DNA of 64,000 nt from Platynereis dumerilii (GCA_026936325.1 JAPTHN010000018.1:12419658-12483657), one strand, 5' to 3'; positions 25,159-38,863 are shown, counted from the first letter of the stretch. Notes: generated by a model from the sequence alone, not told the origin. Made by a program: numbers and translations.

Positions 25159-27436
25159 ACTAGATTCCGATAACCGCTAGCGGTAATAAAACTTCACCGA
25201 GCAGTTGGTGAAAATAGTCTAAATATGTTTAAGTATAAAAATAAACAAGTATACGAACAAGTATATGAAGGTATATTGTACATGTTTAAGCAGCTTGCTC
25301 AGTGAATGCCCATGTTTAGTTTAGTTTATTTAGTTCAGTGGGTGAAAATAGTCTAAATGTATATAAGTATATAAACAAGTATATAAACAAGTATATAAAC
25401 AAGTATATAAGCAAGATATAAAATAATATATAAAATATTATATGAATAAAATATAAAATAGTATCAAAAATATTGTATAAAATGGTACAAAAAATAACAT
25501 AAAAAATGTACATTATTTATTTGTGATATATTGCAATGCACAAGTTAATGAAGCTAGCGGACAGCCCCCCCTTTCCCAGTGAATGCATGTTTAGCTTAGT
25601 TTATTTAGTTTAGTTTAATTTATTTAGTTTACTTTAGTTTAAAATTAGTTTATTGACATCTTTTAGGCAATTACTACACAAATTTTAGTAATCACTGGTG
25701 TTCCAGTCTGAGTACAGTCATTCGGTTAGGTGAGGAAAAGATGAATTTTTCAGGGTTGACCGATCTTTTTACCTGTTCACGACACAACAAAATGTACACA
25801 AATTAGGATAAGTGGAGAATCTGAGCTTTCCAAAACGGCTTGTATCATTCATATGACTTTATTAGAACCCGAGATAGAGTTTATTGAAGTAATGGTAAAG
25901 ATATGAAATTTCACCGAAAAATTGACTCTGAAAATATCAAGTTTTGAACTCCAAATTGCTCCCAAAGGTAAACGGTTTGAAGGAGAGACTTAAAATAGCA
26001 CAAAATACTGTAAATATGTTAGGACTATATCTCGAAATATTATCAAATTTTTTGAAGACTGACTTCTTTGTCAAAAAAATGTAAATTGGTGAAATCTTGA
26101 CCGAAAACATATATTTTTCAGGGTCCGGCGATCTTTTTAACTAGCAGAGATACGTTAAAATGTATAGAAAATGAATACTAGAGGAGAATTTGGGCTTTCT
26201 GAATATGCTTTCAGTTTTTCTGTAGCTTAATTAGAACCGGAGATACAGACCATCAAAGTTTGGGTACAAGTGTGAAATTGGAAAATGAGAGGGTCAATTT
26301 TGCAGTAATTTTTTGACCTTGTGACATTTATTGTGCAATGTAGGTCAATCCGATGGACTTAAAACTTTACACATTTCTTCTAGGGTATTGTAGGACTGAC
26401 CTATGAAAAGACTGTAAAAATCCCTTCATTATTTCCCACTTAAAAAAAATTAAATATCTCAAATATCCAATTTTGTCAAATATTTGACCTTGATTTTGAC
26501 CTTGAAAATACCTTTCAAGGTCAAAATCTATAATTTCTACAGATTCGGGGTGTATGACTTAGGGGGGGTCATTTCATTATTTGAGCTATGTAGGATCAAT
26601 ATTTACCTCTCTAATTGGCAAAAATAGGCTAATTTTTCATGTCGCGCGGTATGCCATATTTGGAATTTTTTTATAAATCAGCATGAAGAGATAAATCAAT
26701 TCCGATTTCAGGGTTCCAACAATATAGCTCCTGGCTATTATACTTTAAATTATGAACCCAATATGCTGGAAATAACATAATTGTTGGAATTTTTGAAAAT
26801 CGAGTGATTTGAACATTAAACAGGTCAAATGACCTTGAAAAATGAGGTTAAGGTCAAATTTGAAGGTGGCTATGGAGGTTTTATGGGCATATTTGGGGGG
26901 GTTCACAATACATTTTATTGGCCTAAAATCGATATTTCAGTGTCAAGTAATCAAGGTCACCAGTTTTGACGACGCGGTTGACACTAAAAATTCCATAATT
27001 AAATAACTAAGCATGATATCATCATAAAAATGATCGCTTGCCATGGATTAGTCATTTACTGTAACAATTGGCTTGAATTCTGCAATTTTCGAAGTTGCTT
27101 ATATAGAGATCAGGCGCGCAAACCTCTGAGAGTAAAAATTGACCTGTATGACCTCGACCTTGACCTATACTTTTGAAAATTAGGTCAGTTTATTTAGTAT
27201 AAGTCTATTATATATAGTTTATTAGGAAATTATAATTGATCAGTTAATATATGAGTAATGGTCAATTGAAATATAGAAAAAATTTATTTCAAAGGGGTCA
27301 ATGACCTTGAAAAATAGGTCAGAGGTATAGGGTTACATTGGACAATTTAATTAGGTCACATAGGACTATGTACACAAATTATTTGAAAATTTTTCGAGAA
27401 CATTTTTCGGAAAGAAAAATAATAATAATAATAATA
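25159..27436 (+). mobile_element. E7: array element body, tag AAACTTCACC
   Basis: The 5' hairpin is the perfect palindrome ACCGCTAGCGGT (25173-25184) and the tag lies at 25189-25198. Two AT-rich minisatellites, ACAAGTATATAA (about 25355-25420) and TTTAGTTTATTTAG (about 25565-25640), precede modules near 25750 and 26120. The body stops in (AAT)n, where E8 inserted. Its tail, with more AAT repeat and a matching hairpin, is inferred at 33335-33402 after the stacked elements E8, E9 and E10. Confidence 0.65.
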
Positions 27437-29758
27437 ACTAGAACCCTGTAACTGACCAAGGTCAGTGACTAAGAATTTACCAAGCTTTTACCGGTTCATG
27501 CAGCAAAGCCAAAAGACAGCTTGCAACAATATTGTGGTGCACAGTGCCACCGTGGTGCACAGTGAGACGGTGGCGCACAGAGCCACTGCTCTGCACACTG
27601 CCACTCTGGTGCACAGTACCACTGTGACTGTGACTGTGACTGCGCTGCTAAACTGCCACTTTGGTGCACACTGCTGTGCTCTAAACTGCCACTGTGTTGC
27701 ACACTGCCACTGTGTTGCACACTGACACTTGTACACACTGCCACTGTGGTGCACAGTGCCACTGTGGTGCACTCTGCCATTGTGGTGCAGCCTGTCATTG
27801 TGCCACAGTGATGCACAGTGCCACAGTGATGCACAGTGCCACAGTGATGCACAGTGCCACAATGATGCACAGTGCCACTATGATGCACAGTGCCATAATG
27901 ATGCACAGTGCCACCATGATGAAAAGTGCCACCATGATGCACAATTATGATAACCCTAAGCACATTTAACAAGAGTGAAAGCTGATGTTCCAGTCTCTGC
28001 AGAGCTACAGTCATTTGATAAGGTGTGGGAAAGTTGAATTTTTCAGGGTTCACCGATCTTTTTACCTGTCAATGTTACAAGAAAATACACAATAAATTAA
28101 ATTAAGAGGAGAATCTTAGCTTTCCAAAACTGGTTGTGTCATTCATGTAGCTTTATTAGAACCGGAGATACAGCCCATTGAAATAATGGTAAAATTGTGA
28201 TATTTCATCAAAAAATGGTCTCTGAAAATGTCAAGTTTTGAACTTCAATTTGTTCCAGAAGGCAAACGGTCAAGAGGAGAGACTTGAAATTGCACCAACT
28301 ACTGTAAATGTGTTAGGACTATATCCACAAATATTATTGAATTTTTTGAAGATGGAGTTCTGAGTAAAAAAAATGTAAAGATGTAAAATCATGACCCAAA
28401 ATATGAATTTTTCAGGGTCGGGCGATCTTTTTAACTAGCAGAGATACGCTAAAATGTATAGAAAACAAATACTAGAGGAGAATCTGGGCTTTCCAAATCT
28501 GTTTTTATTTTTCCTGTAGCTTAATTAGAACCGGAGATACAGACCGTCAAAGTATGGGTACAAGTGCAATATTGACAAATGAGCAGGTCAATTTTCAAGT
28601 CATTTCTTGACCTTGTGACCTCAATTGTGCAATGTAGGTCAATCCGAGGGCCTTCAAATTTTGCGTGGGGCCTCTAGGGTATTATGGCACCAAATGCTGA
28701 TGAGATGAGGCAAATCCCTCAACTGATTCCCTGTTAAGAAAAATATAATGTCTGAAATATCCAATTTTGCCTCATATTTGACCTTGAGTTTGACCTAGAA
28801 AAAACGTTTCTAGGTCAAATCCAATATTTTCCCCAGATTGGCAGTGTGTGACTTTGGGGGGGTCATTCAATCGTTTGAACTGTGTAGGATCAATATTTAC
28901 CTGTCACAGGGGCAAAATAGGGTGTTTTTACATGTCACGCGGTATGCAATATTTGTGATTTTTTAACAAATCAGCATGAAAGGATATCTGAATTCCGATT
29001 TCAGGCCTTAAACAAACTGGCTGGCGCCTTCCAGAAACCAGATGATGAGACTGATATGTGAAAAGAATGATAATTTTCAGAATTTTTGAAAATCGCCCAT
29101 ATTTGAACTTTGAGGGGTCAAATGACCTTGAAAAATGAGGTCAAGGTCAAATCTGAAGGTCTGTATGGGGTTTTTGGGGTATCTTAAGGGTAGTTTGTTA
29201 TACATTTGCATGACCTCAAATGACTCCTTCATGGTGTTCTGAGACCCATACCCCATATGGCGCAGACTCATTTCACTAAAATGGCCGCTGCTCCGTAACC
29301 GTTGCAGATATCTACATGAAAAATAAAACGTGCACTGGTCCCAGATACTGGCCATCTGTTGGTGCCATCGGCTTTATTCTACCTATTGCGGTTTCTGACA
29401 TTACGTCTCGAGACCTAAAACGGTGTTTATGCTGTAGCTCTGGTTCCGCTTGAGCGATTTCAGAATTGTTTGCGCCAAAATACAGCCTAGTACTTTTGAG
29501 TAAGACTTACCCTATACCATGGTGCTACCTGTTATGCTTCCTGAATAATAGCCCATGTAAATTTCGCAAATTTAATGTTTGAAAGGCCCTGTGACCTTGA
29601 AAAATAGGTCAAGGTCATATCTTTTGTGCATGACCTAGTCCTAGTCCTAGAGGTACCCTGTGCTAAAGTTTCATGAAAATCGGAGCAATCTGAAAAAAGA
29701 ATAATAATAAGAATAATACCAAAAACAATAAGAATTTACCATGTAATGGTAAATTCTT
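27437..29758 (+). mobile_element. E8: complete array element, tag AAGAATTTACC
   Basis: Starts ACTAG with the ACTGACC-AA-GGTCAGT hairpin and the tag at 27471-27481. The leader and minisatellite (27535-27950) resemble E3. Modules lie near 28048 and 28417. An (AAT)-rich stretch leads to the 3' hairpin 29730-29758 with 13-bp arms (AAGAATTTACCAT and its inverse, loop GTA). The 5' tag and the hairpin arm match. Confidence 0.75.
29730..29758 (+). other. 3' terminal hairpin of E8
   Basis: Thirteen-base arms around GTA. The left arm starts with E8's tag. Confidence 0.88.
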
Positions 29759-29759
29759 A

Positions 29760-31930
29760 ACTAGATGGCTATAACTGACCATGGTCAGTGATGAAGAATT
29801 TACCAATATATTTATTATTTAAAGGTATATTGTATATGTTTATTTGTACAGACTATTGTGTGAATGCTAATGCTTAGTTTAGTTTATTTAGTTTATTTAG
29901 TTCAGTTTAGCTTATTTAGTTTAATTTATTTAGTTTAGTATATTTTAGTATAGTGTACTCAGTTTGGTTTATTTAGTTTAGTACATTTAATTTGTTTTAT
30001 TGACCACTTGACAAGAAAGAAAACAAATATGAACATTCACGTACTGAGCATCATAGATGTAGTGAGATCAGTATAATGTATCACATTAACAAAGTATGTC
30101 CATGCAACTTTTATACTCATTTTGTATTTCTTCACTGCAAATTGACTTCTTTTAGCTCAGGGCACTAATTTGGTTATAATAGGTAAAGTTGAATTTTTCA
30201 GGGTTGACCGATCTTTTTAACTATTAATGGTACACCAAAATGAACATAAAATAAAATAAAGAGGAGAATCTGAGGTATTCAGAACTGCTTTCATCATTCC
30301 TATACCTTAATTAGAACCGAAGATAGAACCGATTGAATTAATGACAAAAATGTGAAATATCACCAAAAAATTGACTCTGAAAATGTCAAGTTTTGAATAT
30401 TATCTTTATCTCAAAGGCAAACAGTTTACAGCAGAGACTTGAAATTGCACACACTACTGTAAAGGTGTTAGGATTACATCTTCAAGGAGTATTAATTTTT
30501 TTGAAGATTGCCTTCTTTGTGAAAAAAATGTTAAAGTGTAAAATCATGACCTAAAACATGAAATTTTCAGGGTCCGGCGATCTTTTTAACTAGCAGAGAT
30601 ACGTTAAAATGCATAGAAAACAAATACTAGAGGAGATTACGGCCTTTCCGAATATGGTTTTAGTTTTTCTCTAGCTTAATTATAACCGGAGATAAAGGCG
30701 ATCAAAGTTTGGCAACAAATGCGAAATTGGAAAATGAGCAGTCAATTTAGCTGTAATTTTTTGACCTTTTGACCTTTATTATGCAATGTACATCAATCCG
30801 ATGAACTTAAAACTTTGCAAGGGTCCTCTAGGGCACTGTGGCACCAAACACTGAAGAGATTGTGGAAATTCCTTAATTATTTCCTAGTTAAAAAAATTAG
30901 GTATCTCAAATATCCAATTTTGCCAAATATTTGACCTTGAGTTTGACCTTGAAAATACCTTTCTAGGTCAAAACCAATATTTTTCCCAGATTGGAAATAT
31001 GTGACAAAGGGGGGGTCATTCTATTATTTGAACTGTGTAGGATCAATATTTATTGCTCTAGAGGGCAAAAATAGGCTGATTTTGCATGTTGCGCGGTATG
31101 CAATATTTGGAATTTTTTTATAAATCAACATGAAGAGATAGATCAATTCCGATTTCAGGGTTCAAACAATCCAGCTGCCGGCTATAAAAGTCTATAATAT
31201 GATCCCGATATCTTTGAAAAAACATAATTGTTGGAATTTTTGAAAATGCGGTGAATTTAAACTTTGACGGGTGATATGACCTTGAAAAATGAGGTCAAGG
31301 TCAAATTTGAAGATTGGTATGGGGTGTAAATGGGTGTATTTGGGGGGGTTCATTATACATTTGCATTACCTAAAATGACTCCTTCATGGATTTTGAACTC
31401 ATGCACCTCAAACTTAGCAAATACAACGTACCAAAATGGCCGCCATTTCATAAATAGTTGCAATATCAAAATTAAAAATATGTTATGCACTGGCCCGTAC
31501 TATAGGTCAACTTTTGGCACTATGAGCATGCTGCTATCATTTATGGTTTTTGCCGAACTCGAAACAATTCGAAAATGACCTAAATATTCATTGTGGAACG
31601 TTCCGCTTGAGTGATTTCGATTATTTTTTCGCCAAAGTATAGAATTATATTGTTTATGGACAGAAACTAAAGCAAATTACTCTAGTTTAATAGTTTATTC
31701 AGATATAGTACATCAAAATATACTAAAATTCACACTAAAAAGGTCCTATATACCTCAAAAATAAAAATTCAAACTCAGGACCGGAATACAGTAGTCTACA
31801 AGTATATAGGTACATTCAAAAAAATAATCAAGAAAATCGGAGCAAATTTTTTCCGGAAACTATAATAATAATAAGAATAATAAGAATAATACCAAAAACA
31901 ATAAGAATTTACCATATATGGTAAATTCTT
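29760..31930 (+). mobile_element. E9: complete array element, tag AAGAATTTACC
   Basis: The 5' hairpin is the palindrome CTGACCATGGTCAG, followed by the tag. A TTTAGTTTATTTAG minisatellite runs about 29875-30000. Modules lie near 30195 and 30568. The 3' hairpin 31903-31930 is fully self-complementary through ACCATATATGGT. Its close sister is E15 at 43873, with nearly the same length (2171 against 2167 bp). Confidence 0.75.
31903..31930 (+). other. 3' terminal hairpin of E9
   Basis: A perfect palindrome with AAGAATTTACCAT as left arm, matching E9's 5' tag. Confidence 0.88.
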
Positions 31931-31931
31931 A

Positions 31932-33334
31932 ACTAGAAATGAGTAACTGCAAGCAGTAACAAAACTTCACCTAGAAATATTGGTCGAAATGAAAAAACGA
32001 AATGACAGAAGTAATTTGAAAAGTTCCAAAGTAATTTGAAAAGTAATTCGAAACGTAATTTGAAAAGTACTTGGAAAAGTAATTTCAATAGTAATTTCAA
32101 TGCAAAAGTAACATGTCAAGTAACATGACAAGTAAATTGACAAGTAAATTGACAAGTAAATTGACAAGTAAATTGACAAGTACATTGACAAGTACATTGA
32201 AAAGTACTTTGACAAGTACATTGACAAGTACATTGACAAGTAAATTGACAAGTACATTGACGAGTACATTGACAAGTGCATTGACAAGTACTTGAATATT
32301 GTACATGTACCTGACCAATACCTGCAGACCATAACCTGTACCAAGCCTGTACATAATTTCATAACTCTAGGTGAAATACTGAGGTAACAGTGAGCAATTC
32401 CAAAATGGCCGCCATTTTGTGTCAAACATGTTGAATTTCTCCACACGTGCGTGAACAATACCCACAAGCCAATACCTGTACCAAATTTCATAACTGTATT
32501 TGAAATACTAAGGTCACAGTAGGCAATCAAAAAATGACAGCCATTTTGATTTAACTTGAAATATGAATTCTTCGTATAAAAAACATCTGAATGAGTACTT
32601 GAATCAGTCACAAACGAAATAACTATATGAAAATTGCATGGTGTTCAAGGTCATTGAAAAAACACATTTTTACACTGAAATTCGCCAATTGACCTTGGAA
32701 AATTAGGTCAAGGTCAAATGTGAAGGTCAATTTGGGGTGAATGGCAAAAAAGAGGAGTAGTTTACTATAGCATGTTATCAACCAAAATCGATATTTCATG
32801 GTGAAATGACGAAGGTCACCAATTTTGATGACATACCAATGTTTAAAATTACGTAACTCATAATCCGTCCAAAGAAATGCAACCACAATACACCCACAGA
32901 TGTCCCTTTAGTCAAGCAACATTTTGCCACAATTTGAGCCACTTTGCATCAAAAACATGCAATTGCATAAGAAAAAACCATAAAACACCTAAAGTGGTCA
33001 TATGGGACATTGACCTTGACCTACTTTCGCGAAATTAGGTCAAATTATGTAAAAAGGGTTTTAAACAAACTTCCTAAAAGAACAATGAAATCCAGCAATA
33101 AACGAAAAAGTTATTGCCATTTGAAATTTTTTGAAGTCCAACTTTGAAGTGACCTCTGACCTTGAAAAATGGTCCGGTGTCAAAAAAACTCGGGGAATGT
33201 AATGAGGGCATATGAGGCTCCATTCATGAATTTTTTGAGGGTAGGTTAGGGTGAAAGAATAATAATAAATAATAATAATAATAATAAATAATTACGAAAA
33301 CAAGAAACTTCACCTATGGTAATAGGTGAAGTTT
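31932..33334 (+). mobile_element. E10: complete short array element, tag AAACTTCACCTA
   Basis: The 5' hairpin is ACTGC-AA-GCAGT (31946-31957) and the 12-nt tag lies at 31962-31973. A 12-bp TTGACAAGTACA minisatellite fills about 32110-32295. It lacks the CCGGCGATC module and consists mainly of the GACCTTGA/AGGTCA half. It ends in (AAT)n and the hairpin 33305-33334 (13-bp arms, loop GGTA). With E6 and E17 it is one of three module-less copies. Confidence 0.75.
32110..32295. repeat. 12-bp minisatellite of E10
   Basis: About 15 copies of TTGACAAGTACA with AAA/ACA variation. The apparent 60-codon TSKL/TSTL frame and the minus-strand VNVL frames are artefacts of it. Confidence 0.95.
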
Positions 33335-33402
33335 AAATAATAAATAATAAATAATAAATAATACCGAAAACAAGAAACTTCACCTATGTGTAGGTGAAGT
33401 TT
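33305..33402 (+). other. stack of two 3' hairpins (E10, then E7)
   Basis: Two hairpins with AAACTTCACCTA arms lie at 33305-33334 and 33375-33402, separated by AAATAATAAATAAT repeat and the linker ACCGAAAACAAG. The second is read as the displaced 3' end of E7, whose AAT tract received E8 to E10. Confidence 0.72.
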
Positions 33403-33403
33403 A

Positions 33404-36400
33404 ACTAGTAGACGGCCACCGCAGAGCGGTGACAAAACTTCACCTACTGTGATACCAGTAACTCGAAATAGACACAGGTAGATGAGCAAGTAAAAAGTAC
33501 GTGGAAATGATACAGGAATCCTACTGTAATACATTGCAATACATGCAAGTGTGCAAAAAACATAGACCAGTACGTAAACCAATACATGAGCCAGTAGGCT
33601 ACATGCACCATTGGACATGCACCAGTACATGCACCAGTACAATGTAACCATGCAATGGACCAGTACATGCCCCACTGAGTACATGCACCAGTAGTCCAGT
33701 ACAATGTATCATACAGTGGACCAGTACATGGACTGGTACATTGACCAGTATATGAACCAAGTACATGCTGCAGTACATGAACCAGTACTTGCACCAGTAG
33801 TCCAGTACAATGTACCAGTGTAATGTACCAGTACAATGTACCATTGAAAATGTTATTAGGGGTTAGGGTTAGGGCTAGGGCTAGGGTTAGGGTTAGGGCT
33901 AGGGTTAGGGTTAGAGCTAGGGTTAGGGTTAGGGCTAGGGTTAGGGTTAGGGCTTGGGTTAGGGTTAGGGCTTGGGTTAGGGTAAGGGTTTGGGTTAACA
34001 GTACATCGACCAGTATATGGACCAGTACATGGACCAGTACATGGACCAGTATATGGACCAGTACATGGACCAGTACATGGACCAGTACATGGACCAGTAC
34101 ATGGACCAGTACATGGACCAGGACATGGACCAGGACATGGACCAGGACATGGAACAGTACATGGATCAGGACATGGACCAGTATATGAACCAGTATATGA
34201 ACCAGTATATGAACCAAGAACATGCTCCAGTACATGAACCAGTACTTGCACCAGTAGTCCAGTACAATGTAAGAGTGTAATGTACCAGTACAATGTACCA
34301 GTGAAAAGGTTATTAGGGGTTAGGGTTAGGGCTAGGGCTAGGGTTAGGGTTAGGGCTAGGGTTAGGGTTAGGGCTAGGGTTAGGGTTAGGGTTACCAGTG
34401 CAGTGGACCAGTGCAATGGACCAGTACATGGACCAGTACATGGATCAGGACATGGACCAGTACATGGATCAGGACATGGACCAGTACTTGAACCAGTATA
34501 TGAACCAGTATATGAACCAAGTACATGCTCCAGTACATGAACCAGTACTTTCACCAGTAGTCCACTACAATGTCAGAGTGTAATGTACCAGTACAATGTG
34601 CCAATGAAAAGGTCATTAGGGTTAGGGTAAGGGCTAGGGTTAGGGTTAGGGCTAGGGTTAGGGTTGGGGTTAGGGTTACCAATGCAATGGACAAATGCAA
34701 AGGACCAATGCAATGGACCAGTACATGGACCGGTACATGGACCAGTACATGGATCAAGACATGGACCAGTATATGAACCAGTATATGAACTAGTATATGA
34801 ACCAAGTACATGCTCCAGTACATGAACCAGTACTTGCACCAGTACATGGACCAGTACATGCACCAGTACATGCACCAGTATATGCACCAGTACATGCACT
34901 AGTACATGCACCATTACATGGATCAGTACATGGATCAGTACAGATATGATCCATTGAAATGATTGTACAATTCATTAATATAGACTTCAGAAATTCCTTG
35001 AAAAATGAGGTTTTTAACTTAAAATCGGTCTAGAATCAAAACGATTTAATGAAAACATATATAACTTTCCATGACTATTTTAACAGAAGTTATGGATAGG
35101 TGTAGAGAGGTTCATTGCAATAGGATTATTCCTTCCTTGTCAAAATATTGGTATATTGTCAAAATTTGACAAAAACCATGAAATTTTCAGGGTCCGGCGA
35201 TCTTTTATACTGTCATAGCTACGACAAAGTGTTCAAAAAGGAAGACTAGTGGAGAATTTGGTCTTTCCAAATCTGTTTTCAGATTCTCCTTAACCTAGTT
35301 AGAACCGGAGTGACGGTAGATCGAAATTACGGTACAATTCAGAAATACGAACCTTAGAAGTCACTGAAAAAATGTAGTTTTTAACTTAAAATCTCTCTGG
35401 AACAGAAACGGTTAGATGAAAATATATATAACTTGGCAGGATTATGTAAACAGATGTTAGAGATATGTCCAGACAGGTTGATTAGAATAGAATGATTCCT
35501 TCCTTGTCAAAATATTGATATATTGTGAAAATTTGTCAAAAAACATGAAATTTTCAGGTTCTGGCGATCTTTTTAACCCTCAGAGTTACGACAAAATGTT
35601 CAGAAAATGAAAACTAGAGGAGAATTTTGCCTTTCCAAATCTGTTTTCAGATTTTCTGTATCTTTATTAGGACCGGAGCTATGGTCGTTTGAAGTTACAC
35701 TATCTTTGAGAAATGTGAAAAAACATCATAAATTTTTTGCTCGTTTTTTGACCTTGTGACCTTTACAGTGCAAAGTAGGTCAATCCGAGGACCATGAAAA
35801 TTTACAGGAAGCCTCTAGGGTATTGTAGCAAGTGTGCCTGCCATTTTTGTAACAATATCTTGATTCCTTCTATGTTAAAAAAAATCAAACGTCCAAATAG
35901 TAAAATATTTCTACATATTTGACCTTGAGTTTGACCTTGAAAAACATTATCTAGGTCAAAATCAATATGATATTCTGAATTGCAGTAGGTAACAAAGGGG
36001 GGGTCAGTCATGCATTGTAACCCTGTAGGATCAATATTTCCCTGTCAAAAATGCGGAAATGTGTCATTTTTTAACATTTGTCGGTTAGCAATATTTAAAA
36101 AATTTTCATAAATCTGGCAAAGGAGGTACACGAAACATGATTAGACATTATGAATAAACAGGTCTATGTTCATATGTCACCTGGAAATCACGCTGATATC
36201 TTGAAAATAACATGGTAAAAAAAATTGCTGAAAATGGCTCCTTTTCAAAGTTTTTCGGGTCAAATGACCTTGAAAAATGAGGTCAAGGTCGAATTTAAAG
36301 GTCTGAATGGGCTTATTAGGTGTATATTTGGGGGGGTTTACTATGACATGTTAACAGATTAAATCGATATTTCAAGGTCAAATTCTCAAGGTCACCGATT

Positions 36401-36864
36401 TTGGTTACGCGGTATGACTTTAAAATTACGTAACTCAAGAACCAGTACTGCCAATGAAAAATAAAGACTCCCGCAGGTGTCCCGTGCGTTCGGGCACGTA
36501 ATGGCACCAACTGTATGTCTCTACGACTTACGGATTCGGCGGCACAGGGGTCAACCTCAAACCATGAAAATGGACTTTGTACAATGTGACCTTGACCTAC
36601 TTTCATGAAAGTAGGTCAGATTATGTAGAAAGTGTCTGGGACCTTTCCATGTACCGGAAAGTGAAAACCGGTAATAACCGGATGAGGTACATGTATTTGA
36701 AATATTGCGAAATCCGACTTTGAGAGGCTCTGTGACCTTGAAAAATAGGTCAAGGTCAAAAATCTAGAATTTATATTCTTGTATTTTTGTAGGCTACGTA
36801 TACAAATTTTTTGAAAATTTTCCGAAGAGGTTTCTCGGGAATAATAATAATAATAATAATAATA
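33404..36864 (+). mobile_element. E11: array element with telomere-like repeats, tag AAACTTCACC
   Basis: The 5' hairpin is CACCGC-AGA-GCGGTG (33417-33431), followed by the tag. The minisatellite zone is the largest in the array (33560-34960) and alternates ACCAGTACATGG arrays with TTAGGG/CTAGGG blocks. Modules lie near 35188 and 35560, and GACCTTGA boxes follow. It ends in (AAT)8, where E12 starts, with no adjacent 3' hairpin. Confidence 0.68.
33560..34960. repeat. 12-bp minisatellite with three TTAGGG-like blocks
   Basis: ACCAGTACATGG-type arrays alternate with degenerate telomere-like (TTAGGG/CTAGGG) blocks at about 33847-34000, 34313-34392 and 34616-34676. The phrase AGTCCAGTACAATGT recurs near 33799, 34255 and 34558, marking three higher-order units of decreasing length. 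All long frames here (YWSM, DQYM, TLTLAL) are repeat artefacts. Confidence 0.92.
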
Positions 36865-38859
36865 ACTAGATGTCGATAACCGCTAGCGGTAATAAAACTT
36901 CACCTAGCAGTTGCTGAAAATAGTCTAAATATGTAAAGGTATATAAACAAGTATATAAACAGGTATATAAACTAGTATGTAAACAAGTACATAGACAAGT
37001 ATATAAACAAGTATATAAGCAAGAATGGAAATAGCATATAAGCAAGAATGCAAAATAGTATATAAAAAAGTACTTAAAACAATTTACCATATTTTTTTAA
37101 AGGTATTTTGCACATGTTTTTGGTAAGGTGAGGAAAATATGAATTTTTTCAGGGTTGATCTTTTTACCTGTTGATGCAAAAAACAAAATGTACATCAATT
37201 AGAATAAGAGGAGAATCTGAGCTTTCCAAAACTGTTTGTATCATTCATGTAGCTTTATTAGAACCAGAGATAGAAATAACGGTAAAAATATGAGATTTCA
37301 CCAAAAAATTGACTCTGAAAATATCAAGTTTTGAACTTCAATTTGCTCCCAAAGGCAAACGGTTTGAAGGAGAGACTTGACATTGCACACACTACTGTAA
37401 ATGTCTTAGGACTATATCTCCAAATATTATCAAATTTTTTGAAGACTGACTTCTTTGTCAAAAAAATGTAAAATGATGAAATCTTGACTGGAAACATGAA
37501 TTTTTCAGGGTCCGGCGATCTTTTTAACTAGCGGAGATACGTTAAAATGTATAGAAAATGAATACTAGAGAAGCATCTGGGCTTTCCGAATATGCTTTCA
37601 GTCTTTCTATAGCTTAATTAGAACCGGAGATACAGACCGTCAAAGTTTGGGTACAAATGCGAAATTGGAAAATGAGAGGGTCAATTTTGCAGTAGTTTTT
37701 CACCTTGTGACATTTATTGTGCAATGTAGGTCAATCCGATGGATTTGAAATTTAATATATTTCTTCTAGGGTATTGTACAAGTAACCTGTGAAAAGATTG
37801 TAAAAATCCCTTTATTATTTCCTACTTCAAAACAATTTAATATGTCAAATGTACAATTTTGTCAAATGTTTGACCTTGATTTTGACCTTGAAAATACCTC
37901 CCAAGGTCAAAATCTATATTTTCTCCAGATTGGCAGTGCGTGACTTAGGGGGGGTCATTTAATTATTTGAACTATGTAGGATCAATATTTACCTCTCCAT
38001 ATGGCAAAAACAGGCAAATTTCACATGTCGTGCGATATGCAATATTTGGATTTTTTGAATAAATCAGCATGAAGAGATAGATCAATTCCGATTGCAGGGT
38101 TTAAACAGTCCAGCTACTGGCTATTATAAATTAAAAAATGAACCCGATATGCTGGAAAAAACATAATTGTTGGAATTTTTGAAAATCGAGTGAATTTTAG
38201 CTTAAACGGGTCAATTGACCTTGAAAAATGAGGTCAAGGTCAAATTTGAAGGTGGCTAAGGAGATTTTATGGGTATATTTGGGGGGGTTGACAATACATT
38301 TTAATGGCCTAACATCGATATTTCAGTGTCAAGTAATCAAGGTCGCCAGTTTTGACGACGCGGTTGATACTAAAAATCACATAACTCAATAACCAAGCAT
38401 GATATCGTCATAAAAAAAAGCGCTTCATCTGCGTCACTCATTTACCGCAACAATTGGCTTGAATTCTATAAATCAGGAAGTTGCTGATATAGAGATCTCG
38501 CGTAACAACCTCTGAGAGTAAAAATGGACCTGTATGACCTTGACCTTGACCTACATTCTTGAAATTAGGTCAGTTTATGTAGTATAAGTTTATTATACAT
38601 ACTTTATTGGGAAATTGTAATTCATCAGTAATTACATGTGTAATGGTCAATTGAAATATTGAAAAAATGGACTTTAAAAGGGTCTATGACCTTGAAAAAT
38701 AGGTCAAGGTCATTTATCTTGAAATTGTATTCTTAGATTATTGTAGGGTATGTACATGAATTATTTGAAAATTATTCGAGAAAATTTTTCGGAAAGAAAA
38801 ATAATAAAAAAAAATAACACCGATAATAAGAAACTTCACCTATGGTATAGGTGAAGTTT
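36865..38859 (+). mobile_element. E12: complete array element, tag AAACTTCACC
   Basis: The 5' palindrome ACCGCTAGCGGT is the same as in E7. A TATAAACAAGTA minisatellite fills about 36935-37075. Modules lie near 37150 and 37505. The 3' hairpin 38831-38859 has 13-bp arms around GGT. It is followed directly by its near-identical sister E13. Confidence 0.76.
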
Positions 38860-38863
38860 AATA

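Noticed and set aside
31330-31578. 82-codon frame repeated at 45445-45693
   Set aside because: The two frames are similar because E9 and E15 are sister elements. The same sequence in other subfamilies is not open, and no protein features are visible.
33444-34914. Frames of up to 263 codons with YWSM, DQYM, TLTLAL and RVRARV repeats
   Set aside because: Products of the 12-bp minisatellite and TTAGGG-like hexamers in E11. No unique protein sequence flanks them.
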